This document shows positions 22,650 to 32,490 of a stretch of 64,000 nt of DNA, piece after piece; position 1 is the first letter of the stretch, and each line of letters begins with the position of its first letter. Position numbers and translations under genes: made by a program. The stretch comes from an uncultured Pelagibacteraceae bacterium (GTDB taxonomy: Bacteria; Pseudomonadota; Alphaproteobacteria; Pelagibacterales; Pelagibacteraceae): contig CACHRP010000002.1 in assembly GCA_902582315.1 (NCBI GenBank), positions 1 through 64,000 of the forward strand, in the 5' to 3' direction. Under the pieces are notes generated by a model. That model made no database searches. It was not told where the DNA came from and saw nothing but the letters and a program-made list of their open reading frames with translations.

Positions 22650-22871
22650 ATGTTTTTAAAAAAATACTTAAAATGGATCAGTACATTCCTTGTATTAACC
22701 GGAATATTACTTACAAACTTAAACATCTACCCCATTAATATTTATTTTCATGGATTAGGAGTTGTTGGATGGACTGTCGCTGGATTTATTAGCAAAGATA
22801 AGGCAATTCTTACAAACTTTGGATTACAAATTCCATTGTTTGTAATTGGTATTTACAAGATTATTTTTTAA
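22650..22871 (+). CDS. small membrane protein, unknown function
   Basis: 73 aa, largely hydrophobic, AAAAAGG before ATG; abuts arsC start. Confidence 0.7.
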   Translation: MFLKKYLKWISTFLVLTGILLTNLNIYPINIYFHGLGVVGWTVAGFISKDKAILTNFGLQIPLFVIGIYKIIF

Positions 22872-23303
22872 ATGAAGAATATATTATTCGTGTGCACAGG
22901 TAATTCAGCAAGAAGTATTATTGCTGAAAGTATAATAAATAACGAGTATGACGATATGTATAAAGGTTTTAGTGCTGGGAGTAATCCAACAGGAAAAATA
23001 AATGAAGATGTGAAAAATTATTTATTATCAAAACATTATGATCTTTCAAATTGTAGATCTAAAAATTTTAGTGAATTTATCAATAGTCAAATTAAAATGG
23101 ATTATATTGTTACAGTTTGTAATAATGCCAATAACGAAGTCTGTCCTATTTGGCCTAATAAAGACCAGATAATTCATTGGGATATAGAGGATCCTGTTAA
23201 ATTACTTAATGAAACAAATGACTTAAATAAAAAAGACGAGATAATTGAAAAAGTTTACAATAATATTCATAAAAGAATAAGGGAACTAATAAATGAAAAA
23301 TAA
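22872..23303 (+). CDS. arsC: arsenate reductase / low-molecular-weight phosphatase family
   Basis: FVCTGNSARSIIAE P-loop (CX5R) and VCNNANNEVCPIWP; neighbour of aquaporin. Confidence 0.88.
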   Translation: MKNILFVCTGNSARSIIAESIINNEYDDMYKGFSAGSNPTGKINEDVKNYLLSKHYDLSNCRSKNFSEFINSQIKMDYIVTVCNNANNEVCPIWPNKDQIIHWDIEDPVKLLNETNDLNKKDEIIEKVYNNIHKRIRELINEK

Positions 23304-23952
23304 AAGTCGTTATTTTCTTGCTGAACTATTAGGCAGTTGTTTTTTAGTAATGATTATAGTTGGTTCGGGTTTAATGGCAGAAAACTTAACTGACGATGTT
23401 GCAGTAATGTTAATTGCAAACACTATAGCAACAGGAGCAGGTTTATTTGTACTTATCACTGTTTTTGCTGATGTATCAGGAGCTCACTTTAATCCATTTG
23501 TAAGTATCGCAATGGCAATAACGGGTAAATTAAAAAAGAAACTTCTAGCCTACTATATAATTGCTCAATTAGTTGGTTGCTTGATTGGAGTTGGTTTAGC
23601 TAATTTCTTTTTTGAACATGAAATTTATGAATTATCTTCTAAGTCAAGAGATGGGATTTACATATTCACATCTGAGGTAATAGCAACATTAGGGCTTATA
23701 ATAATAATTTTTGGCTCTATGAAGTCAGGCAAAATTGCTGTTGCAGCTAGTGTTGGTCTTTATATTACTGCTGGTTATTGGTTTACTTCATCTACTTCTT
23801 TTGCAAATCCAGCTGTTGCAATTGCTAGAACATTTACAGAGTCTTTTACAGGTATTAGTTATTTAAACACTCCTTATTATATCTTAGCTGAGCTTATAGG
23901 AATGTTAATTGCTGTATTAATTATTAAAAAATTATTTTTAGAGAAAAATTGA
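23293..23952 (+). CDS. MIP-family aquaporin/aquaglyceroporin (AqpS-like)
   Basis: AELLGSCFLVMIIVGSG, SGAHFNPFVS (first NPA box altered), SFANPAVAIAR. Confidence 0.88.
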   Translation: MKNKSRYFLAELLGSCFLVMIIVGSGLMAENLTDDVAVMLIANTIATGAGLFVLITVFADVSGAHFNPFVSIAMAITGKLKKKLLAYYIIAQLVGCLIGVGLANFFFEHEIYELSSKSRDGIYIFTSEVIATLGLIIIIFGSMKSGKIAVAASVGLYITAGYWFTSSTSFANPAVAIARTFTESFTGISYLNTPYYILAELIGMLIAVLIIKKLFLEKN

Positions 23953-24446
23953 AAGATATAAAACTTACCAATCAAATAAGTTTGATTAATAAAAAATTTA
24001 AAAAAAAAGAATTCTATCATTATCTTAAAACTTCTAATCTTTCATTGGTAATACCAAAAATTAAAAACAAATATATAGTAGTTTCTCAAAAAAGAATTCC
24101 AATTAATAAAATTAATTACGAGTTTCCTTCTGGCATAGTGGAAAAAAAGGAAACAACTCTGCAATCAGCATATAAGGAATTAAGAGAAGAAACAGGATAT
24201 AGATCAAGATCAAAATTAAGTAAAATTATAACTTTTTATACTGAACCTGGACGACTAACTACTAAAATTACTGGTTATTACACAGAAGACTTAATTAAAA
24301 TTTCGAAACCAGAACAAGGTATTAGAATTCATCTTTTTAATCAAAGAGACATATTTAAATTAATATTAAATCAAAAATTCAATAATAGTTCTCATATAGC
24401 AATGTTTTTTTATTTAATAACAGGTCTTAAAAACTATAAACTATAG
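23949..24446 (+). CDS. NUDIX hydrolase (ADP-ribose pyrophosphatase-like), TTG start
   Basis: Nudix box GIVEKKETTLQSAYKELREETGY; TTGA overlap with the upstream stop. Confidence 0.8.
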   Translation: MKDIKLTNQISLINKKFKKKEFYHYLKTSNLSLVIPKIKNKYIVVSQKRIPINKINYEFPSGIVEKKETTLQSAYKELREETGYRSRSKLSKIITFYTEPGRLTTKITGYYTEDLIKISKPEQGIRIHLFNQRDIFKLILNQKFNNSSHIAMFFYLITGLKNYKL

Positions 24447-24518
24447 GTTGTATCAAAATATCTTTTTTTTTTAAGAATTATATGATTAAGTTAAATATCA
24501 AACAATTCGGAGGCGGTA

Positions 24519-24725
24519 ATGAGAAAAAAACTAAAAAAAAATGAGAAGAAAAAAACAAAAATTTTAAAAGCAATTGATAGATTGAAAAATAAAATTACGG
24601 CAAAAGAAAAAAAATTGTCAAAAGTTAATATTAAAATTGCTGGTTTAGAAAAAAAGGTTGCTGAAAAAAAAGCAAAAAAACTTGCTAAAAAAGCAGAGCA
24701 GTCTCCTGCATCTATAAATAATTAA
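24519..24725 (+). CDS. lysine-rich 68-aa coiled-coil-like protein
   Basis: Complete ORF with GGAGG 6 nt before ATG; composition dominated by Lys/Ala/Ile/Leu. Confidence 0.7.
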   Translation: MRKKLKKNEKKKTKILKAIDRLKNKITAKEKKLSKVNIKIAGLEKKVAEKKAKKLAKKAEQSPASINN

Positions 24726-24744
24726 TATCAAATAAATTGTCTTC

Positions 24745-24771
24745 CTCCCTTCTTAATTTAAAAGAAGGGAG
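24745..24771. terminator. strong hairpin after the lysine-rich ORF
   Basis: Perfect 10-bp stem CTCCCTTCTT/AAGAAGGGAG with 7-nt loop; no clear U-tract on + strand. Confidence 0.55.
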
Positions 24772-24896
24772 AAAGTAGTTAATTAACAAAATTTAAATAG
24801 GGGAATAAATAATGAATATTTAAATTTCGTAAATTATCTTAAAAAGATTAAGTTACAGAAATATTTACTTATTATTAAAGTTTAATTAACTTTGGT

Positions 24897-26408
24897 TTAT
24901 TTTGAATTATTTGAATAAATTACTCTTGGCTCTAAAAATAATTCTCTAGCAAGAGCTTTAAATCTTTTAGTAACTTGTTTTGAGATTATTTCTTGATGTT
25001 GTGATGGAATTTTCAAAAATACAGCATTACCTCTTTTATACAATTTAAACTCTTCAAGAAATATCGTAGATATCGAGGTCAATGATTGTGAAAATCTCAA
25101 TGCAGCTCCCACTTGTTTGCTTGAAAAAATTTCATTATTATTTAAAAAAGTTAGGTACTCCATTTTTGGATTATATTTGATACTGCAATAGCGCCAATAA
25201 CATGACAAAGCTAATTGTATTCTTTCTTTGTGTGTCAGTCTAAGTAACGGAGTGTTTATCGTTTCTTGAAATACTAATTCAGCTTTTTGAAATGCTCCTA
25301 ATCCCCAATCCATATGGCTTAATACACATGCTAGATATAATAATTTCTTATTAAAATGTTCATTGCCTTCAAAAACTGGCTGAATAAAATCATAATATTT
25401 TTTATAGTTCGATCCTAGATCACCTCTTTTTTTTGCAACATTCTCAAGTGCTTTGTAAAAGATTTCAGATTCTTTTACATCTTTAAAATAGTCAATTGAT
25501 AAAGAACCTTCACGCAAACCACTTATAGAACAAATTATATTTCTTGGATTTGTAACTCTCATAATTTCATCAAGTATAATGCAACTATAGGGTAAATATG
25601 GTGTTCTAGATTTTGAAATATACTCAACTGTTTTAAGTTTAGATTTATTAAAAGATGAAATTTTTTCAACAAACTTAGATAAAACATTGTTATCAATACT
25701 ATATTGATGAATTATATGTACCGGATGATTATTTTGAAAAAGATGTAACTTAAATAATGCACGCCAAGTACCTCCAACTAAATATAAATTATTAAACTTC
25801 TTTTTTGAGAGCCATTTTTCATCTCTTAATAATTTTTTAATATATTTTGCTAAATTTCTTTTTTTAACTATAGGATTATTTAATAATCTTAAAACGCCAA
25901 CGGGTAATGAGGTTGTATTGGTTACTATATTGTTTTCAACTCGGGCTAACTCCAAACTACCACCCCCAAGATCAGCAACTAATCCATCAACATTTTCAAA
26001 ACCTATTTTTACTCCCTCAGCTGAGCATGTAGCTTCTTCTTTGCCTGATAATATATTAATCTTAGTTTTAAAAAGTTTTTCAACTTCATCAATAAAAGGT
26101 TTTGTATCAGTTGCTTCTCTTATAACTGCTGTTGCAATAATCTTTAGATTTGTGATTTTTGAAATATTTAAAATTTCAGAAAATCTTTTTAAAACTTTTA
26201 AAGCATATTCAGTACCAGATCTGTGAAGTTTTTTCGATTTATCTAAATTTTTTCCAAGTTCACAAACAGCTTTTTCATTAAAAAAAGGCACACGAGAAGA
26301 ACTGAAATCTTCATAAATTAGCATTCTTATAGAGTTTGATCCAATGTCTATTATAGCTAATTTTGCCTGTTTTAATTTTAAACTATTTTTGCTTTTAATT
26401 ACTTCCAC
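24897..26408 (-). CDS. ppx: exopolyphosphatase (Ppx/GppA)
   Basis: LAIIDIGSNSIRMLIY, DGLVADLGGGSLELA; adjacent to ppk. Confidence 0.9.
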   Translation of the reverse strand: MEVIKSKNSLKLKQAKLAIIDIGSNSIRMLIYEDFSSSRVPFFNEKAVCELGKNLDKSKKLHRSGTEYALKVLKRFSEILNISKITNLKIIATAVIREATDTKPFIDEVEKLFKTKINILSGKEEATCSAEGVKIGFENVDGLVADLGGGSLELARVENNIVTNTTSLPVGVLRLLNNPIVKKRNLAKYIKKLLRDEKWLSKKKFNNLYLVGGTWRALFKLHLFQNNHPVHIIHQYSIDNNVLSKFVEKISSFNKSKLKTVEYISKSRTPYLPYSCIILDEIMRVTNPRNIICSISGLREGSLSIDYFKDVKESEIFYKALENVAKKRGDLGSNYKKYYDFIQPVFEGNEHFNKKLLYLACVLSHMDWGLGAFQKAELVFQETINTPLLRLTHKERIQLALSCYWRYCSIKYNPKMEYLTFLNNNEIFSSKQVGAALRFSQSLTSISTIFLEEFKLYKRGNAVFLKIPSQHQEIISKQVTKRFKALARELFLEPRVIYSNNSK

Positions 26409-28551
26409 TTTTAATCAATCTTAAGTGCAGTTGTTTAGGCTGCATTTTTAATTTAGCCTTGCCTCTTCCAGATAAGCTCGGATTATTCATAAAATATTCA
26501 TGAGCTGAAAAGGAATCGTTATTACTATATTTAATTTTTTTATAATTACCATCAGCATTGAGCTCCCAGCTCTGATTAGTATCAAGATAATTTGCTAACA
26601 TTATTTGATCTAAAATTTGCTCATGAACGGTTTCATTTTCAATTGGCACTAGAAGTTCTACTCTTCTATTCAAATTTCTCGGCATTAAATCAGCTGAAGA
26701 AATATATACTTTTGCATTTCTATCAGGCATTTTTTTTGTACCGTTACTAAAGCAGTAAATTCTAGAATGCTCTAAAAATCTTCCTATGATGCTTTTTACC
26801 ACTATGTTTTCTGATCTATTTTTAACTCCTGGTCTTAAACAACAAACACCTCTCACAAATAAATGAATTTTTACACCAGCATTTGAAGCTTCATAAAATT
26901 TATCAATAATTTCTGGATCTACTAATGAATTCATTTTTGCCCAAATAGCTGCAAATTTTCCATTTTTAGAATTTCTAATTTCAGCATCAATATTTTTATT
27001 TAACGTTTGCCTCATATTAATTGGCGAAATAGAAATTTTATTAAGATTTTTTGGTTTAGCGTATCCAGTTACATAATTAAAAAATTTCTCAACATCAGAG
27101 GCCATTTTTTTATCACAACTAAATAAAGATAAATCAGTGTAAATTTTAGCATTTACTGGATGATAATTGCCGGTTCCTAAATGAAAATAAGTTTGTATTT
27201 TTCCTTGTTCTCTTCTTAAAACTAATGATGATTTTGCATGGGTTTTATATTTAGCAAAACCATAAACAATTTGGACACCTACTTTTTCTAAACTTCTTGA
27301 TAGTTGAATATTAGCTTCCTCATCAAATCTAGCTTTAATTTCAATTAAAGCGGTAACTGTTTTTCCGTTTTCTGCAGCTGTTATTAAAGCTTTAACAATT
27401 GGTGAGTCTAGAGTTGTTCTATATAAAGTTTGTTTAATAGCTATAACTTTTTTATCATTTGCTGCTTGGTTTAAAAATTCAATTACTGAGTCAAATGTTT
27501 CAAAAGGATGATGAACAACTAAATCTTTCTTTTTAATAGTTTCAAAAAAATTATCATTATATTCTTTTAATCTTTCAACTTCTCTAGGGGTAAAATGCTT
27601 AAATCTTAATTTTGGATTTTTTACTTTACATATTTGATCTATATCTTGAATTCCAACAAGGCCAGATACATCATAAATATAGTCAGGATTTATATCTAAT
27701 TTATTAGTTATAAATCTTACCAATTCTTTATCGCTATTTTCAAGAACCTCTAAACGAACAATATCACCAGTTCTACGTCTTTTTAAAGCCAATTCAAAAG
27801 ATCTAACTAAATCTTCTGCTTCCTCTTGAATCTCTACATCGCTGTCTCTTATTACTCTAAAAATCATTTTCTTTTCTAAATCATGATCTGGAAAAATTTC
27901 ATTAGCAAAAAAACTTATTACGTCATCTAGAATAACAAACTTCTTATGATTTTTTGAAGACTCTATTTCAATAAATCTAGATAATGCTTTTGGTATTACA
28001 ATTATTGAGTTTAAAATCCTTTTTTTATTTTTTTTTCTTAACTTCATTACAATTGCTCTTCCTTGATTGATTATAAATGGAAATGGGTGTGCAGGATCAA
28101 TTGCTGATGGTGTTAATAAAGGGTAAATCTCTTCTTTAAATATTTCTAGAAGTTTTTTTTTATCCTTAGTATTTAAATTAACTGGTTTAACTAAACTGAT
28201 ATTATTTTTTTTTAATTCCATAATCAGTTTAATAAAAATTTTATTCTGTTTTTTTAATAAATTCTTAGTTTCAAGCACTACTTCATCCATTTGCTCTTCA
28301 GGTGTCAAACCATCAGAACTTAATGATTCAACTTCTTGTTTTATTTGACTATATAACCCAGCAACACGGACCATAAAAAATTCATCTAGATTAGACCCAG
28401 CAATTGATAAAAACTTTACTCTTTCATAAAGAGGATTTTCGATATTTTGCGCCTCTAAAAGTACTCTGTCGTTGAATTTTAACCAAGAAAGCTCTCTATT
28501 AATATATTTAGATTTTAGCTCTTCTTTATGTTGTTTTTTTAAAGCAGTCAT
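26395..28551 (-). CDS. ppk1: polyphosphate kinase 1
   Basis: INRELSWLKFNDRVLLEA, HHPFETFDSVIEFL, LGTGNYHPVNAKIYTDLSLFS, RNLNRRVELLVPIE. Confidence 0.97.
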   Translation of the reverse strand: MTALKKQHKEELKSKYINRELSWLKFNDRVLLEAQNIENPLYERVKFLSIAGSNLDEFFMVRVAGLYSQIKQEVESLSSDGLTPEEQMDEVVLETKNLLKKQNKIFIKLIMELKKNNISLVKPVNLNTKDKKKLLEIFKEEIYPLLTPSAIDPAHPFPFIINQGRAIVMKLRKKNKKRILNSIIVIPKALSRFIEIESSKNHKKFVILDDVISFFANEIFPDHDLEKKMIFRVIRDSDVEIQEEAEDLVRSFELALKRRRTGDIVRLEVLENSDKELVRFITNKLDINPDYIYDVSGLVGIQDIDQICKVKNPKLRFKHFTPREVERLKEYNDNFFETIKKKDLVVHHPFETFDSVIEFLNQAANDKKVIAIKQTLYRTTLDSPIVKALITAAENGKTVTALIEIKARFDEEANIQLSRSLEKVGVQIVYGFAKYKTHAKSSLVLRREQGKIQTYFHLGTGNYHPVNAKIYTDLSLFSCDKKMASDVEKFFNYVTGYAKPKNLNKISISPINMRQTLNKNIDAEIRNSKNGKFAAIWAKMNSLVDPEIIDKFYEASNAGVKIHLFVRGVCCLRPGVKNRSENIVVKSIIGRFLEHSRIYCFSNGTKKMPDRNAKVYISSADLMPRNLNRRVELLVPIENETVHEQILDQIMLANYLDTNQSWELNADGNYKKIKYSNNDSFSAHEYFMNNPSLSGRGKAKLKMQPKQLHLRLIKSGSN

Positions 28552-28564
28552 ATATTTAGATTTT

Positions 28565-29089
28565 ATGTATCAATTATACGTCATGAGACACGCAAAATCT
28601 AGTTGGGATGATTTAAGTATTAATGATTTTGATAGACCACTTAGTAAAAGAGGCAAGAAAAATGCAAAAATGATTTGTGAATTTTTTGTTAAAAAAAAAT
28701 TTAAATTTGATTATGCATTAATTTCATCATCAAAAAGAACAAAAAAAACTTTTCAAATTTTATCCAAGAAAATTAATAAGCCAAAAAAAGTTAATTTTTC
28801 AAAAGATTTATATTTAGTTGATGAGAATGCAATTACAAAAAAAATTAAAGAAATATCCAGTGAATATAAATCGATTTTGATTATAAACCATGAACCATCA
28901 GTGAAAAATTTAGTACGAAATCTTACAAAAAATCATAATACGAATAATTTTAAACTAATGAATTATAAATTCCCAACAGCAGCATTTGCAAAAATTGAGT
29001 TTGATATTAAATCCTGGAATGAAATTGAGAAAAAAGGAGTTTTAAAAGAATTTATAAGACCCAAAGATCTTCAAGATTCTAAAGAATAA
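28565..29089 (+). CDS. SixA-like histidine phosphatase
   Basis: LYVMRHAKSSWDD RHG motif, DRPLSKRGKKNA, LIINHEPSV; start set to ATG at 28565. Confidence 0.85.
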   Translation: MYQLYVMRHAKSSWDDLSINDFDRPLSKRGKKNAKMICEFFVKKKFKFDYALISSSKRTKKTFQILSKKINKPKKVNFSKDLYLVDENAITKKIKEISSEYKSILIINHEPSVKNLVRNLTKNHNTNNFKLMNYKFPTAAFAKIEFDIKSWNEIEKKGVLKEFIRPKDLQDSKE

Positions 29090-29754
29090 CCAGCTGATCT
29101 CACTGTTCTAATTAAAGGTTTTGTATTTTGTATGTTAATTGCTTGTCTTAATCTTCTAATATGAACATCTACTGTTCTAGACTCAACATATATATCTTCC
29201 CCCCAAACATTATTTAGAAGTTGTTCTCTTGAATAAACTCTTTTTGGATTTTTGATAAAAAAATCTAAGAGTTTAAATTCAGTTGGACCCAAAGTAATTT
29301 CTTTATCTTTTCTATAAACTCTTTTTGTAATCCGATCTATTTTTAAATCAGTAAATTCTACAATGTCTGATGATGATTGAGGTTTAGATCTTCTCAATAA
29401 AGATTTTATTCTAGCATTCAATTCTTTTTGACTAAAAGGTTTAGTTACATAATCATCTGCACCTGTATCAAATGCTTTTAATTTGTCTTCTTCCTCCCCT
29501 TTTGCAGTTAACATAATGACAGGAATATCATTAAACTTATTATCTTTTTTTAAGTTTTTACAAATTTCAACACCAGATAATTCTGGTAACATCCAATCCA
29601 TTAATATTAAATCTGGCTGTTTTGATTTTATTTGTTTAAGAGCATCTTCTCCATTTTCTGAATGACTGACTTTATAACCTTCTTTTTCAAGATTGTACTT
29701 TAACAAACTAACAATTGATGCTTCATCTTCAGCTATGAAAACATGAGCTGACAT
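29071..29754 (-). CDS. phoB: phosphate regulon response regulator PhoB
   Basis: Receiver (LILMDWMLPELSG) plus OmpR-type wHTH (YVESRTVDVHIRRLRQAI); beside phoU-pst. Confidence 0.93.
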   Translation of the reverse strand: MSAHVFIAEDEASIVSLLKYNLEKEGYKVSHSENGEDALKQIKSKQPDLILMDWMLPELSGVEICKNLKKDNKFNDIPVIMLTAKGEEEDKLKAFDTGADDYVTKPFSQKELNARIKSLLRRSKPQSSSDIVEFTDLKIDRITKRVYRKDKEITLGPTEFKLLDFFIKNPKRVYSREQLLNNVWGEDIYVESRTVDVHIRRLRQAINIQNTKPLIRTVRSAGYSLES

Positions 29755-29757
29755 AAA

Positions 29758-30465
29758 TCATTTTTCTCCTGTTACAATTGGCTCGGTGCCCTTTGGTCTG
29801 TCACCTTCTAAATATTCACCTTTAACTAAGTAATAAATTTGTTCTGCAACATTTGTAGTATGATCACCAATACGCTCAACGTTTTTGGTCACAAACAACA
29901 AGTGAGTTCCATCCTCTAAATTTTTTTCATTGTCTTTAAGATATTTTATAACATCTTGCATACAAAGATTTGTTAGATCATCTATTTGCTCATCACCTTC
30001 CCAAACATTTACTGCTATTGGCGCAGATCTTTCTAGATAAGCGTCTAATGTTGATTTTAATTGTTTTTGAACATTGGTAGATACTCTATTTAGTGAATCT
30101 ACCAAATTCTTTGGAAGATTTTCATTAAGCAAAAGTGTTCTCTTGGATATATTTTTTGCTAAATCACCTATTCTTTCTAAATCTGAAGACATTTTCAAAG
30201 CCGTTACTGTCTCCCTTAAATCAATTGCCATAGGTTGTCTTAAAGCAATTAAATTTACAACTTGTTGTTCAATCAAGGCTTCATATTTATCTATTTTTTC
30301 ATCATCTTGAATTACATTTTCAGCAATATCACTATTTCTTGTTGTAATGGCTTGAATTGCTTTACCTAAAGCATCCTCACATGCACTTCCCATCTTAACT
30401 ATATTAGCATTCAGATTTTTTAGTTCTTCTTCGTAAGATTTAACTGTATGTGGTGCTTCAGACAT
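29758..30465 (-). CDS. phoU: phosphate transport regulator PhoU
   Basis: ALKMSSDLERIGDLAKNI and ERIGDHTTNVAEQI repeats. Confidence 0.95.
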   Translation of the reverse strand: MSEAPHTVKSYEEELKNLNANIVKMGSACEDALGKAIQAITTRNSDIAENVIQDDEKIDKYEALIEQQVVNLIALRQPMAIDLRETVTALKMSSDLERIGDLAKNISKRTLLLNENLPKNLVDSLNRVSTNVQKQLKSTLDAYLERSAPIAVNVWEGDEQIDDLTNLCMQDVIKYLKDNEKNLEDGTHLLFVTKNVERIGDHTTNVAEQIYYLVKGEYLEGDRPKGTEPIVTGEK

Positions 30466-31220
30466 TATCCAAACCTCCCTGTTATATAATCTTGCGTTTT
30501 TTTATTATCAGGATTCTTAAATATTTTATCAGTAGATCCATGTTCAATCAATTGTCCTAAATGAAAAAAACCTGTATTTTGAGAAACACGTGCTGCTTGA
30601 GCCATAGAATGAGTTACAATTATTATTGTGTGCTCTTTTTTTAACTCGTCAATCAATTCTTCAATTTGCGCTGTTGCTATAGGATCTAATGCTGAACAAG
30701 GCTCATCCATTAATATAACTTCTGGTCTTACAGAAATCGCTCTAGCAATACAAAGTCTTTGCTGTTGTCCTCCAGATAATCCAGTTCCAGGTTCATGTAA
30801 TCTATCTTTTACTTCTTCCCATAGTGCAGCCTTTTTCAAACTAGTTTCAACAATTTCATCCATTTCTTGTTTTGATTGAGCCATACCATGAATTGTTGGA
30901 CCGTAAGATACATTTTCATATAAAGTTTTTGGAAAAGGATTAGGTTTTTGAAAAACCATACCAATTTTTTCTCTTAGTCTTACTACATCACAACTTTTAT
31001 CATTGATATTAAAGTCATTAATTAAAATTTCTCCTTTAACACTACAAATATCAATTACATCATTCATTCTATTAAGACATCTTAGGAAAGTTGATTTACC
31101 ACAACCAGATGGACCAATTAATGCTGTTACTTGATTTTCCTCAATATCTAAACTTATATTAAAGAGCGCTTGTTTTTTTCCATAAAAAACATCAACATCT
31201 TTTGCTTTAATCTTTATCAT
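30465..31220 (-). CDS. pstB: phosphate ABC transporter ATP-binding protein
   Basis: [33 protein letters not shown]; start set to internal Met. Confidence 0.96.
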   Translation of the reverse strand: MIKIKAKDVDVFYGKKQALFNISLDIEENQVTALIGPSGCGKSTFLRCLNRMNDVIDICSVKGEILINDFNINDKSCDVVRLREKIGMVFQKPNPFPKTLYENVSYGPTIHGMAQSKQEMDEIVETSLKKAALWEEVKDRLHEPGTGLSGGQQQRLCIARAISVRPEVILMDEPCSALDPIATAQIEELIDELKKEHTIIIVTHSMAQAARVSQNTGFFHLGQLIEHGSTDKIFKNPDNKKTQDYITGRFG

Positions 31221-31221
31221 T

Positions 31222-32490
31222 TTAACTCCATTTTTTTTCAAACTTATGTCTAATTATTTGGGCAAATAAATTCATTGTTATTAAAAAACCAAGTAAGACC
31301 ATTATACACGCCGAGACTTTTTCTACAAATCCCCTTTCAGCACTTTCAGCCCAAATATAAATTTGAACTGGTAAACTTGCAGCAGGATCCATAGGTGATC
31401 CAGGTATCGTGTTAACAAAAGCAACCATTCCAATTAAAATGAGGGGTGCGGTTTCTCCTAAAGCTTGAGCTAAACCAATTATTGTTCCTGATAACGTACC
31501 AGGCATAGAAAGAGGAACTGTATGATGCATTGTGGTTTGCATTCGACTTGCTCCCATAGCAAGTGCTGCCTCTCTTATACTTGGTGGAACCGCTTTTAAT
31601 GATGCTCTAGCAGCTATAATTATTGTTGGTAAGGTCATTAAGGACAAAGTGATACCTCCAACTAATGGTGTAGATCTTGGTAATTGAAATATAGCCAATA
31701 AAACTCCTAACCCTAATAGACCAAAAACTATAGATGGAACTGCTGCTAAGTTATTTATATTTACTTCAATAAAATCAGTAAATCTATTTTTAGGGGCAAA
31801 TTCTTCAAGATAGATTGCAGCTAGAACCGCAACAGGAAAAGCTATCATTAAACAAACAAGTATAGAAAAAATTGAGCCCATAAATGAACTAGCTATACCA
31901 GCTAGTTCAGCTTCTCTTGAGTCTGCATTTGTAAAAAAACTAATATTAAATTTACTTTCAACCTTACCATTTACAACAAGTTGATCAAAAATTTTTAATT
32001 GATAATCGCTTACTCTTCTTTGGTCTTCAGGTAAATCTCTTGGATAATTTCCTTTAAAGACTTGGTCTAAATCATCTGAAGCAGTTAGATAAACTTCTTT
32101 TGTTTTTCCTATTAAATTAGGGTCATTTAAAAGCTCATTTTTAATTTCTTTTTCGAAGAAATAAGACACCATTCTCTTCAATTCATTTTCTTGATCCTCA
32201 TTGGCATTTAGATCTAAATCAGCCATTGATTTTAATGCTATATCGTAATAATCGGCATCTTGTATATCTTCTTTAGAAGGGTTTTGTTCTAACATCATTA
32301 GTTCGGGATCAAAAGTTACTGGAACAATGAGCCAAGTTTTTTGAAAAGCTGAATAGCCAGTTGAAAAAATTTTGAAAATAAAAATTGTTAAAAATAAAAG
32401 TGCCATAAAAATTGCACTTTGACCGTATAAGCGAAATCTCTGCTCAGCCTTGTATCTTTTATTTAATAATTGTTCTTTATTTTTATTCAT
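31222..32490 (-). CDS. pstA: phosphate ABC transporter permease PstA (start uncertain)
   Basis: [30 protein letters not shown] loop; operon position. Confidence 0.93.
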   Translation of the reverse strand: MNKNKEQLLNKRYKAEQRFRLYGQSAIFMALLFLTIFIFKIFSTGYSAFQKTWLIVPVTFDPELMMLEQNPSKEDIQDADYYDIALKSMADLDLNANEDQENELKRMVSYFFEKEIKNELLNDPNLIGKTKEVYLTASDDLDQVFKGNYPRDLPEDQRRVSDYQLKIFDQLVVNGKVESKFNISFFTNADSREAELAGIASSFMGSIFSILVCLMIAFPVAVLAAIYLEEFAPKNRFTDFIEVNINNLAAVPSIVFGLLGLGVLLAIFQLPRSTPLVGGITLSLMTLPTIIIAARASLKAVPPSIREAALAMGASRMQTTMHHTVPLSMPGTLSGTIIGLAQALGETAPLILIGMVAFVNTIPGSPMDPAASLPVQIYIWAESAERGFVEKVSACIMVLLGFLITMNLFAQIIRHKFEKKWS

